DNA from: Bartonella bacilliformis KC583
Lineage (GTDB): Bacteria; Pseudomonadota; Alphaproteobacteria; Rhizobiales; Rhizobiaceae
Direction: 5' to 3'
Length of the DNA stretch: 64,000 bases
Assembly: GCF_000015445.1 (NCBI RefSeq)
Contig: NC_008783.1
Span: forward strand, 627,001 to 691,000
Of the stretch, positions 29,987 to 40,128 are shown in pieces. Under the pieces are notes generated by a model. That model made no database searches and was not told the DNA's origin. It was given only the letters and a program-made list of their open reading frames with translations. Within the stretch, counting starts at the first letter, position 1. Every line of letters begins with the position of its first letter. Position numbers and translations under genes: made by a program.

Positions 29987-30961
29987 ATGATTCGATCGGT
30001 TATGTGTGGTGTAGGAAGCGCCTTACCTAAAAAAAAATTGTCGAATGATGAGATTGCGAAGTTTGTTGAAACATCTGATTCATGGATTGTTCAGCGTACA
30101 GGTATTCATCAGCGTTACATTGCTAGTGAAAATGAAACAACCGTTTCTTTAGGCATAGAAGCTGCACAGGTGGCACTTACCAATGCTGGAATGACAATCA
30201 AAGATATTGATTGTATTATTTTGGCGACTTCAACACCTAACCGTACTTTTCCTTCTTCTGCTGTTGAAATTCAACACGCTTTGGGAATGAGCCACGGTTT
30301 TTCTTTTGATGTTCAAGCTGTTTGTTCCGGCTTTATTTTTGCGTTGACAATAGGAGATGTTTATTTACGTAGTGGAGAAGCCAAAAGAGTTCTAGTTATT
30401 GGATCTGAAACATTTTCTCGAATTTTAGATTGGAAAGACCGTACAACGTGTGTTTTGTTTGGTGATGGTGCAGGGGCAGCTATTTTAGAAGCACGAGAAG
30501 TTGAAGGTAATGTTGCTATCGATCGCGGAATATTGTCTACAAAATTGCGCTCTAATGGTGCGCATATAGATAAGTTGTATGCTGATGGTGGTCCTTCAAC
30601 AACGCAAACAATAGGCTATTTACGCATGAAAGGGCAAGAAGTTTTTAAGCATGCAGTTGGTATAGTAACCGATGTGATTGATGATTGTTTTGCTGCTGTC
30701 GGTATGAATCCCTCTCAATTAGATTGGTTTGTACCCCATCAAGCCAATAAGCGCATTATTGAAGCATCAGCTAAAAAGCTAGGAATCAAAACAGATAAGG
30801 TTGTAATTACTGTTGATCAACATGGTAATACGTCTGCAGCATCTGTACCGCTAGCTTTAGCAACTGCTGTGCAAGATGGAAGAATTAAAGAAGGAGATTT
30901 AGTCCTGTTGGAAGCCATGGGAGGTGGATTTACATGGGGAGCAGTTCTTATTCGTTGGTAA
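29987..30961 (+). CDS. fabH: Beta-ketoacyl-ACP synthase III
   Basis: Starts fatty acid synthesis by condensing acetyl-CoA with malonyl-ACP. 324 residues. Catalytic triad: Cys113 in [10 protein letters not shown], His in [11 protein letters not shown], Asn in [12 protein letters not shown]. The N-terminal [15 protein letters not shown] is typical. plsX-fabH-ihfA-merR is the standard rhizobial order. Confidence 0.96.
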   Translation: MIRSVMCGVGSALPKKKLSNDEIAKFVETSDSWIVQRTGIHQRYIASENETTVSLGIEAAQVALTNAGMTIKDIDCIILATSTPNRTFPSSAVEIQHALGMSHGFSFDVQAVCSGFIFALTIGDVYLRSGEAKRVLVIGSETFSRILDWKDRTTCVLFGDGAGAAILEAREVEGNVAIDRGILSTKLRSNGAHIDKLYADGGPSTTQTIGYLRMKGQEVFKHAVGIVTDVIDDCFAAVGMNPSQLDWFVPHQANKRIIEASAKKLGIKTDKVVITVDQHGNTSAASVPLALATAVQDGRIKEGDLVLLEAMGGGFTWGAVLIRW

Positions 30962-31034
30962 AATTTAGTAACTTGACTAGAATTGAATAAGACTTATAAA
31001 TTACTTTATAATTTGAAACAGTTGATAGGTGAAT

Positions 31035-31349
31035 ATGATGACAGGTAGGACGGTGACGCGTGCAGATTTAGCGAGTGCGGTTTGCAGAAAAGTAGGCCTA
31101 TCATACACTGAATCAGCTGCGTTGGTTGAGTTGATTTTAAGTGAAATTAGCGATTCACTTGTGAAAGGTGAAATGGTTAAATTATCTTGTTTTGCGACTT
31201 TTCAAGTTCGCAGTAAAAGTAGACGGATTGGGCGTAATCCAAAAACTGGTATTGAAGCGCCGATTCCACCACGGCGTGTTGTAACATTTAAAGCTGCAAA
31301 TATACTTAAGCAAAGAATTTTAGATGTGCATTGCGCGAAACAAAAATAA
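31035..31349 (+). CDS. ihfA: Integration host factor alpha subunit
   Basis: DNA-bending protein of the HU/IHF family. About 104 residues. Seen: [18 protein letters not shown] at the N-terminus and the DNA-binding arm [25 protein letters not shown] at 31035 or the next codon is favoured over a GTG two codons upstream, because AGG lies 5-8 nt before. It follows fabH by 73 bp. Confidence 0.93.
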   Translation: MMTGRTVTRADLASAVCRKVGLSYTESAALVELILSEISDSLVKGEMVKLSCFATFQVRSKSRRIGRNPKTGIEAPIPPRRVVTFKAANILKQRILDVHCAKQK

Positions 31350-31533
31350 TTTTACATAAATCATAGTATTGGATTGCCTGAGCTTATTAAGAACTTTATC
31401 AGATGGATTTGCTTTTGTTGAAGGATTTTTATTGAAGTGCGGCTCTTATTTTTAGCTAAACTTGGTAAAAAAAATTGAATTTGGTTAATTATTATAAAAT
31501 CATTTGATATAATTTTAGGTAAGGTATTATGAA

Positions 31534-32040
31534 ATGGACAAGAGTCCTGATGCTTTTCGTACAATTAGCGAAGTAGCTGAATTATTAGGATTGCCACAGC
31601 ATGTATTGAGATTTTGGGAAACACGCTTTCCTCAAATCAAGCCACTAAAGCGTGGAGGTGGAAGGCGCTATTATCGCCCTGTTGATATAGATTTTCTCAA
31701 TGGTATTAAACAGTTACTTTATGGTCAGGGTTACACTATAAAGGGAGTTCAGCGTCTTTTGAAAGAAAATGGTACTGCTTTTGTTATTGCAATAGGCAGT
31801 GGTGATCTTGATGCCATGAATGTTTTGATAGAAAAAAAACATGCAGAGAAATTCCCTGAGTCTATCCAAACTCAATCAAAAAAGAAGTCAGCATTTGGAC
31901 TTTTTGAGTTTATGAAGGGTGAGGAAGAAGAACCTGTCGGTGCTGTTAATAGTCACCAAAACAAAACTGATAAGGCGTTATTGCAGGAAGCACTCTTTGA
32001 ATTAATTGAATGTAAGCGTGTACTTGACAGAATACAATAG
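31534..32040 (+). CDS. MerR-family transcriptional regulator
   Basis: 168 residues. The N-terminal winged helix-turn-helix is clear: [25 protein letters not shown] then [19 protein letters not shown] helical region follows ([14 protein letters not shown]), and the C-terminal half is charged, low in conservation and without a metal-binding cysteine set. This is the MerR-like gene that lies after ihfA across Rhizobiales; its target is unknown to me. Confidence 0.87.
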   Translation: MDKSPDAFRTISEVAELLGLPQHVLRFWETRFPQIKPLKRGGGRRYYRPVDIDFLNGIKQLLYGQGYTIKGVQRLLKENGTAFVIAIGSGDLDAMNVLIEKKHAEKFPESIQTQSKKKSAFGLFEFMKGEEEEPVGAVNSHQNKTDKALLQEALFELIECKRVLDRIQ

Positions 32041-32070
32041 TGATGAAATTGTTTGGATTACATAACTTCA

Positions 32071-34047
32071 TTAGCTATTCATAAACCGGCGTAGATCTGG
32101 TGGAATTGCTTCATTTGTAAGTTGTTTAATTGCCTGGTCTATCGGCAAAGAAATTTGATTCATGCTTCCTAAACGGCGCATATTTACACTGTTTGTTTCA
32201 GATTCGCGTTTACCGCATACGAGGATTACAGGGACTTTTTGTAAAGAGTGTTCACGTATTTTGTAGTTAATTTTCTCACTACGAAGGTCTGACACGGCTG
32301 AAAGGCCAGAAGCTTTGAGTTTTGCCGTTATTTTTTCGGCATATTCATTTGCTTCAGATGTAATTGTTGTAACAACGATTTGTTGGGGAGCAAGCCAAAG
32401 TGGCATATGTCCGGCAAAGTTCTCGATTAATATACCTAAAAATCGTTCCATTGATCCAAAAATAGCTCGATGGATCATCACAGGCTGGCATTTTTCTGAA
32501 TCTCTATTGATATAGAATACTTCAAAGCGTTCAGGCAGATTAAAATCTACTTGTGTTGTTCCGCATTGCCATTCACGGCCGATAGCATCTTTTAATGTAT
32601 ATTCAAATTTTGGTCCATAAAAAGCACCTTCTCCTTGAAGAATGCTTGTTTTTATGCGTCCTTTTGCTTCTTTTTCAATGGTTTTGAGAACAGACATCAT
32701 AATATTTTCGGCGTGATCCCATAATTCATCAGAACCGACGCGTTTTTCTGGGCGCGTTGAGAGTTTGAGAATAATTTCTTCAAAACCAAAATCAGCATAA
32801 GTTGACAAAATAAGGTCATTAATCTTGAGGCATTCATCAGCTAATTGCTCATCTGTACAAAAAACATGCGCATCATCTTGTGTAAAACTGCGTACACGCA
32901 TGAGACCGTGCAAAGAACCTGAGGGTTCGTAACGGTGAAGGAGACCGAATTCAGCAAGTCTTATGGGCAAATCACGATAAGATTTTAAACCATGTTTAAA
33001 AATTTGCACATGACCAGGGCAGTTCATTGGTTTAAGGGCGTAAACATGTTCATCATTCCAATCATTAGTAGCAGGGATTGTTTTAAACATATTCTCTTGG
33101 TACCACCCCCAATGACCAGATGTTTCCCAAAGTGATTTATCAAGAACTTGAGGTGCATTAACTTCGTCGTACTTGTGTTCATCAAGGCGTCTACGCATAT
33201 AGCTAACCAAATTTTGAAACATTTTCCAACCCTTTGGATGCCAGAAGATCATGCCCGGGCCTTCTTCTTGAAAATGAAATAGATCCATTTCGCGTCCTAA
33301 ACGACGGTGATCACGTTTTTCAGCTTCTTCCAGCATATTAAGATAGGCTTTTAAAGCATTTTCGTTGGAAAATGCTGTACCATAGATTCTTGTCAACATA
33401 GGGTTATTCGCATCACCACGCCAATAAGCACCTGCGACTTTCATCAATTTAAAAGCATTGCCAATTTGACCAGTAGATGGCACATGCGGACCACGACAAA
33501 GATCAAACCAATCACCTTGATAATAGATTTTCAGATCTTGATCTTCAGGGATGGCATCAATAAGTTCAACTTTATAAAGCTCACCTTTGTCAGAAAAAAT
33601 CTTTTTTGCTTTTTCACGAGACCAAATTTCCTTCTTAAAAAATTTATTGCGTTGAATAATTTCACGCATTTTCTTTTCAATGGTGTTAAGATCTTCTAGC
33701 GTAAAAGGTTGTTGACGTGCAAAGTCATAATAAAAACCATTTTCAATAACTGGCCCGATTGTAACTTGCGTTTCTGGAAACAGTTCCTGTACTGCTTCGG
33801 CAAGAACATGTGCGCAACTATGGCGTATCAATTGAAGTGCACGTGGATCATCACGGGTGATAATTTCTACCTGACCAGATTGCTCTAATGGATCTAAAAG
33901 ATCTCTAATGACACCGTTAAGGCTATAAGCAATTGCTTTTTTTGCGAGTGATTTAGAAATAGACTCGGCTAACTCTAAACCTGTTATTTCAGCAGGAAAG
34001 TCACGTTGTGAGCCGTCAGGAAAAGAAAGAGAAATAGAGAAAGACAT
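32071..34047 (-). CDS. thrS: Threonyl-tRNA synthetase
   Basis: Charges tRNA-Thr. 658 residues. Domain order: TGS (1-62), the editing/second additional domain with [11 protein letters not shown] (about 111-121), the class II catalytic core with motif 1-like region, [13 protein letters not shown] (zinc Cys/His) and motif 2 [17 protein letters not shown], then the anticodon-binding domain (about 545-645). Its 3' end converges with the merR-like gene. Confidence 0.97.
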   Translation of the reverse strand: MSFSISLSFPDGSQRDFPAEITGLELAESISKSLAKKAIAYSLNGVIRDLLDPLEQSGQVEIITRDDPRALQLIRHSCAHVLAEAVQELFPETQVTIGPVIENGFYYDFARQQPFTLEDLNTIEKKMREIIQRNKFFKKEIWSREKAKKIFSDKGELYKVELIDAIPEDQDLKIYYQGDWFDLCRGPHVPSTGQIGNAFKLMKVAGAYWRGDANNPMLTRIYGTAFSNENALKAYLNMLEEAEKRDHRRLGREMDLFHFQEEGPGMIFWHPKGWKMFQNLVSYMRRRLDEHKYDEVNAPQVLDKSLWETSGHWGWYQENMFKTIPATNDWNDEHVYALKPMNCPGHVQIFKHGLKSYRDLPIRLAEFGLLHRYEPSGSLHGLMRVRSFTQDDAHVFCTDEQLADECLKINDLILSTYADFGFEEIILKLSTRPEKRVGSDELWDHAENIMMSVLKTIEKEAKGRIKTSILQGEGAFYGPKFEYTLKDAIGREWQCGTTQVDFNLPERFEVFYINRDSEKCQPVMIHRAIFGSMERFLGILIENFAGHMPLWLAPQQIVVTTITSEANEYAEKITAKLKASGLSAVSDLRSEKINYKIREHSLQKVPVILVCGKRESETNSVNMRRLGSMNQISLPIDQAIKQLTNEAIPPDLRRFMNS

Positions 34048-34171
34048 TATAGCACCCCTTTAATCCAGTTCCGCCAACGATTGCGGATGGTTTAGTGAAA
34101 ACTTAGTGATTAAGTAAAGATAACAAATTAGTTCCGTGACAATATGCATAAAAGAACAAAAAGAAAAGAAA

Positions 34172-34525
34172 TTATTTATTGTGTTTGGTAGAAATTTTCC
34201 GATAGCACCAAGGTTTATAAAAATAATAAGAAGAACCAAGGGAGGTAGGCACTGGATCAAAGCCATGTGTTCCAAAAGGATTACAACATACGATACGAAA
34301 AAGACCCATCCAGGCACCAGCCCACAAACCATGGCGCGCGATCGCTTCATAGGTATATTCTGAACATGTTGGCATATAGCGGCACTGATTTCCTATAAAA
34401 TTGGAAAGTGTTATTTGATAAAGGCGTATTAACCCTGTGCCAAGTAATCGCCCAGGTGTTTTGCGCCAGGGACCTGCATAATTTCTGGTTTGTATTTTTC
34501 CTTGTTTTGGATGTTGTTCAATCAT
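34172..34525 (-). CDS. yidD: Membrane protein insertion efficiency factor YidD
   Basis: Small amphipathic protein that aids YidC-dependent insertion. About 117 residues from the ATG at 34525 (MIEQHPKQ), which overlaps the stop of the upstream scaffold gene by 8 nt. The core is LIRLYQITLSNFIGNQCRY then MPTCSEYTYEAI and CNPFGTHGFDPVP, with the family's conserved cysteines. An earlier start at 34549 is open but has no better ribosome site. In relatives yidD sits with iscU-like and folE or thrS genes, as here. Confidence 0.92.
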   Translation of the reverse strand: MIEQHPKQGKIQTRNYAGPWRKTPGRLLGTGLIRLYQITLSNFIGNQCRYMPTCSEYTYEAIARHGLWAGAWMGLFRIVCCNPFGTHGFDPVPTSLGSSYYFYKPWCYRKISTKHNK

Positions 34526-34955
34526 TTGTTTTTTCTTCAATTTGTTCAATACAATCTATAACTGCGTTAAAGGTGAGCATTGTTGATGCGTGGCGTTCTT
34601 TATAATCTTTAATAGGTTGTAAACAAGAAAATGCTTCAAATGGAGCGGAAGGGGGAGGTCCATCTTTTATTAACATATATTGGATAATTTTATGTAACAT
34701 TTTGATATCTTGTGTTTTTTTACCAATGATATGATGAGCCAAAATCGAAGATGAGGCTTGTCCGAGCACGCATGCATTCACTTCATGAGAAAAATCTGTA
34801 ACAATATTATTATCTATTTTGAGATCTACAAGAACCGTTGAGCCACAAAGATGGGCATGTTTTTTTGACGTTGCATCAGGGTTATTAAGACGCCCAATTT
34901 TGCTTATACAGGCAGCATGTTTGAGGATTGTATAACTATAAATATTGTCAATCAT
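34518..34955 (-). CDS. NifU/IscU-like Fe-S scaffold protein
   Basis: 145 residues of the IscU/NifU N-terminal fold, which assembles Fe-S clusters. Three candidate ligand cysteines are seen: in HAHLCGSTV, in NACVLGQASSSI, and in FSCLQPIKDYKERHAST near the C-terminal end of the domain. This is the divergent rhizobial type found between folE and yidD rather than the isc/suf operon type, so its exact client is unclear. It overlaps yidD by 8 nt and is divergent from folE. Confidence 0.85.
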   Translation of the reverse strand: MIDNIYSYTILKHAACISKIGRLNNPDATSKKHAHLCGSTVLVDLKIDNNIVTDFSHEVNACVLGQASSSILAHHIIGKKTQDIKMLHKIIQYMLIKDGPPPSAPFEAFSCLQPIKDYKERHASTMLTFNAVIDCIEQIEEKTND

Positions 34956-35082
34956 GGGCTTTTGTCTAAAATTTTAAAAGTTTTCATTGTTCAAGCTTTT
35001 CATTTACCTACATAAGGATTACTATAGAGTATAAAATGAGTATGTACATAATGTTTTGTACAGAAGAATCTGGAGTTTTTAA

Positions 35083-35703
35083 ATGCATAGTGCTGTGGAA
35101 AAAGTGGCTGAAGACCTGTCTTTATCTAGGGAGAATCTTAGCTTGGAAGAAGTAGAAAAGGCGATTCGCACACTATTGTTATGGGTAGGGGAGAACCCAG
35201 ATCGAGAAGGACTTTTAGAGACTCCAAAGCGTATTGCTAAAGTCTATAAGGAATTATTTTCTGGTTATGGTGAATCCGTTGATGAAATTTTAGGCGTAGT
35301 TTTTGAAGAAGTTGCAGGATATGATGAGCCGGTAATCGTAAAAGATATCTTCTTTTATTCACATTGTGAGCATCATATGATTCCGATAATTGGTAAAGCT
35401 CATGTAGCATATCTTCCTGATAAAAAAATTGTTGGTCTTTCAAAAATTGCGCGCGTCGTAGATGTTTTTGCTCATCGTTTGCAAACACAAGAAACTATGA
35501 CAGCTCAAGTGGCTAATAGTTTGAAAAAATATCTAAAACCTCGCGGTCTTGCGGTGTTGATTGAGGCTGAACATATGTGCATGGCTATGAGAGGTGTACA
35601 AAAGCAAGGAGCAGCAACAATAACAACAAGCTTTCATGGTTATTATAAAAAAGATCAAGTTGCACAGGCCAATTTCATGACAATAACCCGTGGGATACGT
35701 TAA
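35083..35703 (+). CDS. folE: GTP cyclohydrolase I
   Basis: First step of folate synthesis: GTP to dihydroneopterin triphosphate. 206 residues. Zinc ligands: the Cys/His in [10 protein letters not shown] (about residues 93-102) and the later Cys in [36 protein letters not shown] is the strand region typical of type I. It has a normal N-terminal helical arm. It reads away from the Fe-S scaffold gene, and tRNA-Leu follows. Confidence 0.96.
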   Translation: MHSAVEKVAEDLSLSRENLSLEEVEKAIRTLLLWVGENPDREGLLETPKRIAKVYKELFSGYGESVDEILGVVFEEVAGYDEPVIVKDIFFYSHCEHHMIPIIGKAHVAYLPDKKIVGLSKIARVVDVFAHRLQTQETMTAQVANSLKKYLKPRGLAVLIEAEHMCMAMRGVQKQGAATITTSFHGYYKKDQVAQANFMTITRGIR

Positions 35704-35844
35704 AGTATACAATTCAGTAATTTATTGAAAGGGTATTTCAGTGATTAAATTAAAATAAATCATAAAAACCTAAGAATAGACTTGTACCTTGCTGTATGAT
35801 TTGTTAAATGCCAAAAAGTTATATATTTTAGCTTTTTGCTGTGT

Positions 35845-35929
35845 GCGGTCGTGGCGGAATTGGTAGACGCGCAGCGTTGAGGTCGCTGTGGGGCAACTCG
35901 TGGAAGTTCGAGTCTTCTCGACCGCACCA
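35845..35929 (+). tRNA. tRNA-Leu (GAG)
   Basis: 85 nt with CCA and the long variable arm of class II tRNAs. Acceptor GCGGTCG pairs with CGACCGC. The anticodon stem CAGCG/CGCTG carries the loop TTGAGGT with anticodon GAG. Confidence 0.96.
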
Positions 35930-36086
35930 TTTACACTCTCCATTATCGCTTAACAAATGTAGATAAGTCTACAATTTTAAATGAGCATAAAATTTTTTAT
36001 TATCATAATTTATTTTTGGTAGTAATTCTGTTTCAAATCATTAGGAATTATCCTTTTAGTATAATTTCAAAACACGAATTTTTATT

Positions 36087-37298
36087 ATGGTAAGATTTGA
36101 TGGTGTTACGGTGAAATATATAACATTTTTAAAATATTCCGTATTTTTTATTTGTATTGCTCTGCTTGCAGCATGTGGTAATAAACGTGCTGTTCTTTGG
36201 CATGGAATAAATGCAACACCCTCTATGATTGCGGTGCAAAGAGAAGTTGAAGGCGGGCCAGTTCTTCCAAAAGCTATTGTTCCAGTGTATGTTGCAACAA
36301 GTCGTAAGATGCAAAATAATTATTCTCAACCTTATGGATCAGAGCGGTCAAATCAAGTGTACTATAATCGTGTTGATGTAGGAATTCCGCAACAACATGT
36401 GAAAGGTAAGGTTGAAACAAACACATATAAACCCACTCATGATAAATATTTTGCGGCTGCCGCTTTACAGAAGTATATTGACAAGAAACATTTTAAGCAG
36501 AAATTAAATGCTGAGTTAGCGAAAAAGAAAAAAGGAAAAAGAGAAATTTTCCTTTTCATTCACGGTTATAATAATAATTTTGCTGATGGTACATTTCGTG
36601 CAGCTCAATTTGCGTATGATTATTCTTTAGATGTGGTGACTGTGCATTATTCATGGCCTTCCGCTGGGGCGATACCTCTTTATGTATATGATCGTGATAG
36701 TGCTAATTTTGCACGTGATGGACTAATAGAGCTTTTAACAGTTATTAGTGAAACGAATGCTGATCAAATTTCTGTTATCGCACATTCAATGGGCAATTTT
36801 GTTATAATGGAAGCATTCAGAACTTTAGCTTTGCAAAGAAAGTATAAGCCAATTCGCCGTATTACAAGTTTTTTAATGGCTGCACCAGATATTGATATTG
36901 ATGTGTTTGAGCGTCAATTGAATGATATTAAAAAGCTACCGAATCCAACAGCTGTTTTGGTATCTCGTAAGGATAAAGCTCTTGCTGTTTCAGGGCGTCT
37001 TACAGGGGGACATTCTCGTTTAGGAGATGGTTTAAGTATTGAAATGTTACGGAAAAATGGAATAGCTGTACTTGATGTCTCTAACGTTGATGGTGGAGCC
37101 CATAATGTATTTGCCTCTTCACCAACATTAATGACTCTGTCTCGAGAAGGTTCTTTATCCTCGACAATTATGCAAGGTACAGAATTTTCATCTAGTCAAG
37201 CAATGCTTGCTGACAGTAGCAATGTCTTAAAAGAAACAACAAACTTTACTTTTTATGCGCCTATTCATTTGTTCTCTGTGGTTGATTTTGATCCTTAA
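36087..37298 (+). CDS. Lipoprotein alpha/beta hydrolase (DUF900 family)
   Basis: 403 residues. N-terminal signal (FLKYSVFFICIALLAAC) ends in a lipobox with cysteine at about residue 30, so the product is probably a lipoprotein. The hydrolase core covers about 150-330: FLFIHGYNNNFADG (oxyanion region), VHYSWPSAG, and the nucleophile elbow VIAHSMGNFVI. The aspartate and the histidine (in GGAHN, about residue 337) come later. Members of DUF900 are esterase-like; the substrate is unknown. It stands alone after tRNA-Leu, and its C-terminal tail is low in conservation. Confidence 0.85.
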   Translation: MVRFDGVTVKYITFLKYSVFFICIALLAACGNKRAVLWHGINATPSMIAVQREVEGGPVLPKAIVPVYVATSRKMQNNYSQPYGSERSNQVYYNRVDVGIPQQHVKGKVETNTYKPTHDKYFAAAALQKYIDKKHFKQKLNAELAKKKKGKREIFLFIHGYNNNFADGTFRAAQFAYDYSLDVVTVHYSWPSAGAIPLYVYDRDSANFARDGLIELLTVISETNADQISVIAHSMGNFVIMEAFRTLALQRKYKPIRRITSFLMAAPDIDIDVFERQLNDIKKLPNPTAVLVSRKDKALAVSGRLTGGHSRLGDGLSIEMLRKNGIAVLDVSNVDGGAHNVFASSPTLMTLSREGSLSSTIMQGTEFSSSQAMLADSSNVLKETTNFTFYAPIHLFSVVDFDP

Positions 37299-37430
37299 AA
37301 GTATATAGGAAGCAGATAAAAAAATAAATATAAATGAATTAAAGCTAATTTTAGCAATTTCTTTAGAATAGTTTTGTAGAGTAAAATAGATAGTGGGGTA
37401 ATATAAAACCAGTCATTAAGTGAGTTTGTG

Positions 37431-37955
37431 ATGGTTATGCAAAAACACTATACTAATACATCTACATTAGTTGATTATTTGTCTCATTATGCAGCTAGAT
37501 TATCCGATATTCATACTATACTGTTGAAGATCAAAAAGAATAACAAGGATAGGTCCCCGGATTTATTGCGCCGAATTGATGCAACCGAGAAGCAATTAGG
37601 TGAGATGGGGCGTGTTCTTATCATGGAATATCGTCAGCATCAAGAAAATGAACGTTTTTTAAAACAGATTTTAGTGTCAATTTCTGATCAACTTTTTTTA
37701 CTTAATAACGATTTTAAAGAAACTGGTCATCTTTTGCTACAAGAAATTAGAACGCTTCAATTTCAGACACAATGCTCTTGTAAAGGTGAAGAAAAGCAGC
37801 GTTTTCTCTATGATCAAAAATCTTCTTGTTCTCAGTCCAAAATTGATGAAATTATCAAACGATTACAAAAAGCACGAGAACAACTTTCTGTTGAAAACCC
37901 ACATCTCTTTGAAAAAGAGATCAAAGTTAAAATAAAAAATAAAATACTTTACTAA
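37431..37955 (+). CDS. Unrecognised helical protein
   Basis: About 174 residues; I do not recognise a family. It is charged, almost wholly helical in look, with spaced hydrophobics (LVDYLSHYAARLSDIHTILL, then LLRRIDATEKQLGEMGRVL), so a coiled coil or helical bundle is likely. There is no signal peptide or membrane segment. Several cysteines lie in the second half (CSCKGEE, SSCSQSK). The ATG at 37431 follows a weak ribosome site; a GTG just before and an ATG two codons later are alternatives. It lies between the lipoprotein gene and the convergent DUF1561 gene, 130 bp after the former. Confidence 0.6.
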   Translation: MVMQKHYTNTSTLVDYLSHYAARLSDIHTILLKIKKNNKDRSPDLLRRIDATEKQLGEMGRVLIMEYRQHQENERFLKQILVSISDQLFLLNNDFKETGHLLLQEIRTLQFQTQCSCKGEEKQRFLYDQKSSCSQSKIDEIIKRLQKAREQLSVENPHLFEKEIKVKIKNKILY

Positions 37956-38208
37956 TTAAGTATTTAAAGCACAAAAACTATTCGACTAATTATCAAACTT
38001 TTTCTAACAGGGTTATTTTTGAGGGCAAGGCGAATAGTAGTTTTCCTAATAGAAGAAAGGCTCATAGGATAAATATCATTTAAATGGGTTTTAATCTTCA
38101 TTGAAATTGAAAGAATTTGGTACTTTTTATTTGTTTAAAACAATTTATATTCACTGGATTTTTATTGTTTTTACCAAGTTCTTTCATTGTTGCAGTACTC
38201 TTTAATTT

Positions 38209-40128
38209 TCATTGAACCGCACATCTGCCACTATCACACTGATTAAGAAGAGAAGTTCTTGGCAATTGCCTATTGCCTCTTCTATTTTCTCCTTCTCCAG
38301 TGCAATTTCTTTGAGATATGTAAACACTTAGAGGAATTTCATCAAGTTGGGCCATTTGATAAGTTATGAGTGAGTGAAGTATTTGAGTCCTCCCAATTGA
38401 AAGATAATGTATTAATGCGTCTATATTTGTCGTTGGGGTAAGCGCCAATCTAAATTGGTCCAAAGTCAAAATGTGTAGTATGTTTGTAGGGATTAATACA
38501 AGCCCTTGGTTTGTTCTTAAAATAGGTTGGACATGACCTATTATGTTTGAACCACCTCTATCTGATCTGACAATTGAAACATACCAAGCTGTTCCAGGAG
38601 GAGCAGTTAACAGGTCTTGAAGTCTACTCCTCATTTCTTCCTCTGTTCTTGCCATAGTTGAAGGCCGCCAATTATACTGAGGTAACAACATTAATGCGGC
38701 TGAGCGAGTTACTCTGCTCGTTCGTGTATAACTATCTTCACCTACATGCCAAGGTAAATTAACGTAATTTTCTGTAGTTTGCAGTCTTTCTGCAAGTTCA
38801 GGAAATCTTTGACGAAAGGAGATAAATGGATCCCTATCTGGATGCGTATCAAAGAAGTATCCTCCACTTTGACGAGGTCCACCTATATTATCTTCCTGCA
38901 ATTCAGCAAGCATTTGCAGAGTATGCAGCATACAAGGGCCACAAAAAGCAATATGTTCTTGACCTGCAACAGTAGAACTTCTAGCAATGTCATATAGTCT
39001 TTGTATCCATGCATCAGTGAGAGTAAAATCAGGAGGTAAAGACCGTTTACTTCGTGTCTTTGAAGTAGAAGTCTGTACGACATTTTCCTTTTTTCCCGGA
39101 GCAGGGCAATAGACAAGTGTATCCCCTAAATTTCCATTGACATAGCGACCCCAACGATCAAAATCATAAGCAAAAAGAAACTCAGATTTAGGAGAATTTT
39201 GAGTATCTTGTTTCAGGTAATCAGGTTTAACTGTGTAAGGAGACCCCCAACTAATACCATATTGGGTAACGCGTAAAAAATTACCCTGATGATCTAGGAG
39301 TGGCCCTTCGCGTCCGTATAATTGAGAAATATCCCAGAAACCAATGTCTTTGGTTTGAGAAACAGTATCATCACAAAATTTCCATCCTACCCAATTCCAA
39401 TTATCTGAAGTGGATTGTTGGGAAGTCATGCAAGATAGTACTCCCGTGGAAGGAAAATATCTGAAAATATGGCCATTGTCTGGATTGTAATATAGATCAA
39501 AAACATCTGATCTAGATCCATAGTCTGTAATATAGTAGGTAGAGAAGCTAGAGCCGCTTACAAATTTCCATCCGATGAAAGTTTTGATATTACTATTGAC
39601 CGGAGTAGCAATAATCTTTGCCCATGAATCCATCATACTCAGGGTATGATCATAGTAATCATTTTTGTTTTTTGAGATGTAAGCGTACCATTTATAGTCT
39701 TTAACGCGAAATTTTTTATCAGCTGTATAAAATGCATTGCCTTCAATGATCCATTGTTGGTTGGGATCATTGATCACACAAGGTCTTAATAGGAGATAAT
39801 CCCAATCCTCTGTAGATTGTCCACCAATCCCTGTAACGGAGCTAGGAGCAGTCATGCATAACCAAACATTATTGACATTCCAAGCGACTCTTTTAAAGAG
39901 GTCATATCGAGTAAATTTAACGCTGGCAGAAGAGCAATAGGTGATGTAAACATAACTTTCCCCATTCACAAATGCTGGGGCATAGCAATATTCTCCTCCT
40001 GTATGGACCTTAACGTGAATAGATTTATCATGAGGATCGTCAGGTTTTTTTTGTGGCACAGGAGCTGCAGAAGAGGTATGAATAGTCATTAACAGGCTAA
40101 AGAAAAATAAAAACGGTTTCAGTTTCAT
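38209..40128 (-). CDS. Secreted DUF1561 (PF07598) protein, Leptospira virulence-modifying (VM) toxin type
   Basis: 639 residues, the same size as Leptospira VM proteins. Signal peptide at residues 1-21 (cut after SSA/A). The N-terminal ~340 residues are rich in Trp and Tyr with paired cysteines (C48/C65, C91/C117, C233/C252) and ricin-B-like QxW-type segments (DPNQQWIIEG near 121, DNWNWVGWKFC near 242), suggesting carbohydrate-binding modules. A linker (about 343-365) contains RSKR at 359-362. The C-terminal domain (about 366-600) starts with FCGPCMLH (395-402) and holds GHVQPIL (531-537) and IPTN (546-549). In Leptospira this family is reported to be a cytotoxin with a lectin-like front and an active back. 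A ribosome site (AAAGGAAAC) precedes the ATG. Confidence 0.85.
   Translation of the reverse strand: MKLKPFLFFFSLLMTIHTSSAAPVPQKKPDDPHDKSIHVKVHTGGEYCYAPAFVNGESYVYITYCSSASVKFTRYDLFKRVAWNVNNVWLCMTAPSSVTGIGGQSTEDWDYLLLRPCVINDPNQQWIIEGNAFYTADKKFRVKDYKWYAYISKNKNDYYDHTLSMMDSWAKIIATPVNSNIKTFIGWKFVSGSSFSTYYITDYGSRSDVFDLYYNPDNGHIFRYFPSTGVLSCMTSQQSTSDNWNWVGWKFCDDTVSQTKDIGFWDISQLYGREGPLLDHQGNFLRVTQYGISWGSPYTVKPDYLKQDTQNSPKSEFLFAYDFDRWGRYVNGNLGDTLVYCPAPGKKENVVQTSTSKTRSKRSLPPDFTLTDAWIQRLYDIARSSTVAGQEHIAFCGPCMLHTLQMLAELQEDNIGGPRQSGGYFFDTHPDRDPFISFRQRFPELAERLQTTENYVNLPWHVGEDSYTRTSRVTRSAALMLLPQYNWRPSTMARTEEEMRSRLQDLLTAPPGTAWYVSIVRSDRGGSNIIGHVQPILRTNQGLVLIPTNILHILTLDQFRLALTPTTNIDALIHYLSIGRTQILHSLITYQMAQLDEIPLSVYISQRNCTGEGENRRGNRQLPRTSLLNQCDSGRCAVQ

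Noticed and set aside
31361-31564. 67-residue minus-strand frame between ihfA and the MerR gene
   Set aside because: AT-rich, no family, weak start and overlap with the MerR gene start; treated as chance.
34060-34350. 96-residue minus-strand frame overlapping yidD
   Set aside because: Out of frame with and largely inside the clear yidD gene; no family features and no ribosome site.
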